8,698 nt of DNA from an uncultured Ruminococcus sp. (lineage in GTDB: Bacteria > Bacillota > Clostridia > Oscillospirales > Ruminococcaceae), in NCBI GenBank assembly GCA_900540005.1, contig UQEM01000106.1:1-8698 (forward strand), written 5' to 3'. The position numbers and the translations under genes were made by a program. Below the pieces are notes generated by a model. That model saw only the letters and a program-made list of their open reading frames with translations, was not told the DNA's origin and ran no database searches. Positions 6,844 through 8,698 of the stretch are shown one piece after another (positions within the stretch are counted from its first letter, which is position 1; each line of letters starts with the position of its first letter).

Positions 6844-6860
6844 CCGACAGATAATGTCGG
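6844..6860 (-). promoter_or_regulatory. Hairpin upstream of the sigma factor start
   Basis: A perfect 6-bp inverted repeat, CCGACA and TGTCGG around a 5-base loop, lies 10 bases upstream of the AGGTGG ribosome binding site of the sigma gene. It has no T tract, so it is not a terminator. It could be an RNA hairpin affecting initiation from the weak TTG start or a DNA operator. I could not find a convincing promoter in the same gap: TATAAA occurs on the minus strand at about 6874-6879 with no matching -35. Confidence 0.4.
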
Positions 6861-6879
6861 TAATTGTAAAGTATTTATA

Positions 6880-6911
6880 CTGCTCCGTCCCGAAAAAACG
6901 AGACGGAACAG
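6880..6911 (-). terminator. Hairpin terminator after the DivIVA-like gene
   Basis: Thirteen-base arms (6880-6892 and 6899-6911) close over a loop of six identical bases. Two C-A mismatches on the plus strand become G-U pairs in minus-strand RNA, so the stem is unbroken there. The minus-strand tail TATAAATACTTT is a poor T tract, while the plus-strand side has TTTTATT, so some two-way function is possible. A smaller CGGC/GCCG hairpin (6931-6942) sits immediately after the stop codon. Confidence 0.65.
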
Positions 6912-6942
6912 TTTTATTAACATCTTACAGCGGCGTATGCCG

Positions 6943-8529
6943 TCAGTTATTTTCGCTTTCCTTAGCAGCTTCTTCCTCAGCAGCCTTTAAAAGTTCTGCC
7001 ATGTCAAAGTTGAAGTTTGCGCTCTTCTTAGCAGGAGCCGGCTGTTTGGGCTGAGACGAAACAGAGGACATCGAATCATTCTTGTTGAATGAGTTCGCAG
7101 CATTGTTGTAGCCGCCGTTACCGAATGTTGAATTGCCAACGCTTGCAAAAGGATCAGCCTGCTTAGCTGCTGACGGCTGCTCGGAAACGCGATCCGAAGC
7201 CGAACTCTTGGGCGCCTTTGACGGCTCAAAATCAGCCTTGGGCGCATCGTTCTTCTTGATATCAACGCTTGCGTCATTGCTGTCGATAACCTTTCGAGCC
7301 TCACCGATAATAAGCTGAGCCTCGCTCATTCTGTCATTAGCCTGACCTGTAAGGCGGCTGAGAACAGAAGTAATATCGTTGAACTTAGTATTGACATTTT
7401 CGATTTCGTTAAGCAGCAGATCACGAACAGTTTTCGACATTTCGTTGACCTTTTCTGCGTGTGCATTTGCCTCGTCAACGGTGTTCTTAGCCTGATCGTT
7501 AGCTTCCTTGATGCAGGTCTCAGCAGTGAGATTAGCGCCTGAAACGGTCTTTTCAGCCTCAGTATTAGCCTCCTTGAGTATCTGGTCAGCCTTTTCCTTA
7601 GCTTCCTTAGTCATTCTGTCAGCGTTTCTCTGAGCCTCAATAGTGATCTTTCCTGCGGTCTTCTGAGCCTCAGTAAAGAGAGCGCCCATATCGAACGAAG
7701 CAGGGATAGCGCTTCCCTCATTTTCCTTGAGGTCGGTTATTTCATCGTTAAGTCTTACGATCTCAGCGTCCTTCTTAGCAATAACAGCAGCGTGATCCTT
7801 TGTGATCTGAGCAAGTTCGCGGTTCTTGGAATCGAGGCTGCTCTTGCTGGTGTTGAGTTCGTTTGTGAGGTTGGAAATTTCCTTTGTTTTTGCAGCGAGA
7901 TCGTTGCTGATTCTGGTAATTTCCTGCTTAGCCTTGGCAAGCTCCTCGTTCTTGGCTGCACCATTCTGTGCAGGAGCGGCAGAATTCGGCTTCTGCTGAG
8001 CAGCAGCAAGCTGAGACTTCAGGGTCTCGATCTCCTTCTTTGCTGCATCAAGAGCAGCATTAGCCTGAGCATTTGCAACAGGTGCAGCCGCAGCCGCTGC
8101 CTTCTGCTGTGCAGCAGTAAGCTGAGACTTGAGATTATCGATTTCTTTTCTTGCAGCTTCAAGAGCCTGAGCGTTTGCATTAGCCTGTGCACCTGCCTGA
8201 GCATTTGCTGCGCCTGCATTTGCGCCGCCTGCCTTGAGCTGAGCGATAAGCTTTTCATCAGCTTCAAGCTGTTTCTTAGCTTCTTCAAGTTCCTTTTTGG
8301 TATTTCTGAGAGCATTATTGGAGGTATTGAGCTTTTCCTGAAGATTCTCTACCTGATTTCTGTACTTGATAAGCTCCTGAGGGTCAGCAGGGCCTTTTTC
8401 CTGAGCCTTTTTAAGTTCGTCTTCAAGAGAAACGATCTTGGAATTGAGCTCATCGAGGTACGTCATAACGTCCTCTTTAACAAATCCACCGCCTATTTTG
8501 GTGGTTCTTAAAACGGTTGGTTCGTCCAT
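6943..8529 (-). CDS. DivIVA-like coiled-coil protein with Ala-rich repeats
   Basis: This 528-residue soluble protein is nearly all coiled coil. The N-terminus VLRTTKIGGGFVKEDVMTYLDELNSKI (6-32) matches the DivIVA pattern of a Gly-aromatic turn plus D/E-V-x-x-aromatic-L helix, used by such proteins to sense curved membrane. Heptad helices run 30-100 and 195-270, separated by an Ala/Asn/Gln-rich stretch (101-195) that holds two copies of a 23-residue unit. Residues 283-415 form a charged Ala-rich helix (EAQKTAGKITIEAQ, KEAKEKADQILKEAN) typical of DivIVA C-terminal regions. A flexible Ser/Asn/Gln/Pro tail (420-505) ends in a short helix (NFNFDMAELLKAAEEEAAKE). I chose the ATG at 8529 because GGAG lies 6 bases upstream; the ATG at 8541 has its GGGGAG only 2 bases away and inside a hairpin. 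A role in cell division, polarity or envelope growth is inferred from the domain only. Confidence 0.82.
   Translation of the reverse strand: MDEPTVLRTTKIGGGFVKEDVMTYLDELNSKIVSLEDELKKAQEKGPADPQELIKYRNQVENLQEKLNTSNNALRNTKKELEEAKKQLEADEKLIAQLKAGGANAGAANAQAGAQANANAQALEAARKEIDNLKSQLTAAQQKAAAAAAPVANAQANAALDAAKKEIETLKSQLAAAQQKPNSAAPAQNGAAKNEELAKAKQEITRISNDLAAKTKEISNLTNELNTSKSSLDSKNRELAQITKDHAAVIAKKDAEIVRLNDEITDLKENEGSAIPASFDMGALFTEAQKTAGKITIEAQRNADRMTKEAKEKADQILKEANTEAEKTVSGANLTAETCIKEANDQAKNTVDEANAHAEKVNEMSKTVRDLLLNEIENVNTKFNDITSVLSRLTGQANDRMSEAQLIIGEARKVIDSNDASVDIKKNDAPKADFEPSKAPKSSASDRVSEQPSAAKQADPFASVGNSTFGNGGYNNAANSFNKNDSMSSVSSQPKQPAPAKKSANFNFDMAELLKAAEEEAAKESENN
7990..8169 (-). repeat. Two-copy in-frame coding repeat in the DivIVA-like gene
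   Basis: Two 69-base copies (7990-8058 and 8101-8169), 111 bases apart start to start, encode QALEAARKEIDNLKSQLTAAQQK (residues 121-143) and the matching unit at 158-180. By eye about 54 of 69 bases agree, and many differences are at third positions, so it is an old duplication kept as coiled coil rather than a recent tandem expansion. An Ala-rich spacer separates the units. Confidence 0.75.
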
Positions 8530-8630
8530 GATACACTCCATTTCTCCCCGGCAAGCCGAGGCAACATAAATTCAAGGGGGACAAGGTGCGGCGATTACGA
8601 AACCGCTATCCTTTCAATAAACCTTGAATT
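8530..8630 (-). promoter_or_regulatory. Structured leader of the DivIVA-like gene
   Basis: The gap upstream of the start holds nested inverted repeats: a perfect 9-bp pair AATTCAAGG/CCTTGAATT (8569-8577 and 8622-8630), inside it AAGG/CCTT (8583-8586 and 8610-8613) and GCGG/CCGC (8588-8591 and 8603-8606). A separate 6-bp hairpin with loop CTTG (8546-8561) covers GGGGAG, the site that would serve the rejected ATG at 8541. It matches no riboswitch class I know. With the predicted transcription start near 8625, only part of the 9-bp stem would be in the RNA. Confidence 0.45.
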
Positions 8631-8631
8631 A

Positions 8632-8640
8632 ATTATATCA
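8632..8640 (-). promoter_or_regulatory. Extended -10 promoter of the DivIVA-like gene
   Basis: On the minus strand TGATATAAT is a perfect TATAAT (8637-8632) preceded by the extended -10 TGn (8640-8638). Transcription would start near 8624-8625, giving a leader of about 95 bases. The -35 position (about 8655-8660 with a 17-base spacer) falls inside adapter sequence, so the native -35 is not present in this window. Confidence 0.65.
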
Positions 8641-8653
8641 TAGTTCTTAATAT

Positions 8654-8698
8654 CTGTCTCTTATACACATCTCCGAGCCCACGAGACTCGACGTCATC
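8654..8698. other. Illumina Nextera adapter and index (sequencing artefact)
   Basis: Bases 8654-8672 are the 19-base Tn5 mosaic end CTGTCTCTTATACACATCT as seen in read-through. Bases 8673-8687 are CCGAGCCCACGAGAC, the rest of the Nextera read-2 adapter. Bases 8688-8695, TCGACGTC, sit where the i7 index belongs and match, from memory, a standard Nextera XT i7 index. The final ATC is the start of the P7 tail. None of this is genomic, so genuine sequence ends at 8653. Confidence 0.97.

Noticed and set aside
7990..8169. CRISPR or tandem DNA repeat array
   Set aside because: There are only two diverged copies, in frame with a coiled-coil protein and differing mainly in a coding-compatible way; no unique spacers are present.
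7792..8511. A long plus-strand reading frame rich in Leu, Cys and Ser
   Set aside because: It is the antisense shadow of the repetitive coiled-coil gene. It has no ribosome binding site and no recognisable domain, and its composition is what reversed Ala/Lys/Glu codons would give.
8654..8672. Tn5 (IS50) mosaic end as evidence of a natural transposon
   Set aside because: It is followed directly by the rest of the Nextera adapter, an index and the P7 start, so it comes from library preparation.

Overview
The window is a stretch of bacterial chromosome, most consistent with a Gram-positive anaerobe of the class Clostridia (a Ruminococcus or Oscillospiraceae-like genome is my guess). The basis is gene content (an RqcH/NFACT protein, TrmK next to Nif3, a SigH-type sigma factor, a DivIVA-like coiled-coil protein and small CxxC proteins), strong AGGAGG-type ribosome binding sites and moderate GC. 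All nine genes lie on the minus strand, so the biological order runs from high to low coordinates. No intergenic stretch reaches 300 bases.

Layout in transcription order. A promoter with an extended -10 (8632-8640) and a structured leader precede a 528-residue DivIVA-like protein (8529-6943), which ends at a hairpin terminator (6880-6911). A SigH-like sigma factor follows (6822-6238), with a hairpin just upstream of its start. Next comes a 97-base gap holding a cloverleaf-like fold (6163-6228) and a zinc-ribbon protein (6136-5861). After a weaker terminator there is a 67-residue DUF1858 CxxC protein (5751-5548) with its own strong terminator (5508-5531). A tight five-gene block then runs to the left end: a fused TrmK-Nif3 protein, RlmA-type rRNA methyltransferase, RqcH, a 3-methyladenine DNA glycosylase and an AraC-type regulator. 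Its gaps are 10, 53, -4 and 4 bases, and it closes with a strong terminator (50-93).

The block groups RNA and translation upkeep (tRNA m1A22 methylation, 23S rRNA m1G methylation, rescue of stalled nascent chains) with base-excision repair and one regulator of unknown target. This resembles ordinary housekeeping clustering; I see no phage, transposon, CRISPR or defence genes.

The last 45 bases (8654-8698) are not genomic. They read as an Illumina Nextera transposase adapter followed by an 8-base index, so the assembly ends inside the promoter of the DivIVA-like gene and its -35 element is missing. I found no convincing new multi-gene system. The best leads are the TrmK-Nif3 fusion, the cloverleaf-like RNA between the sigma factor and zinc-ribbon genes, and the terminator placed directly before the ribosome binding site of the fusion gene.
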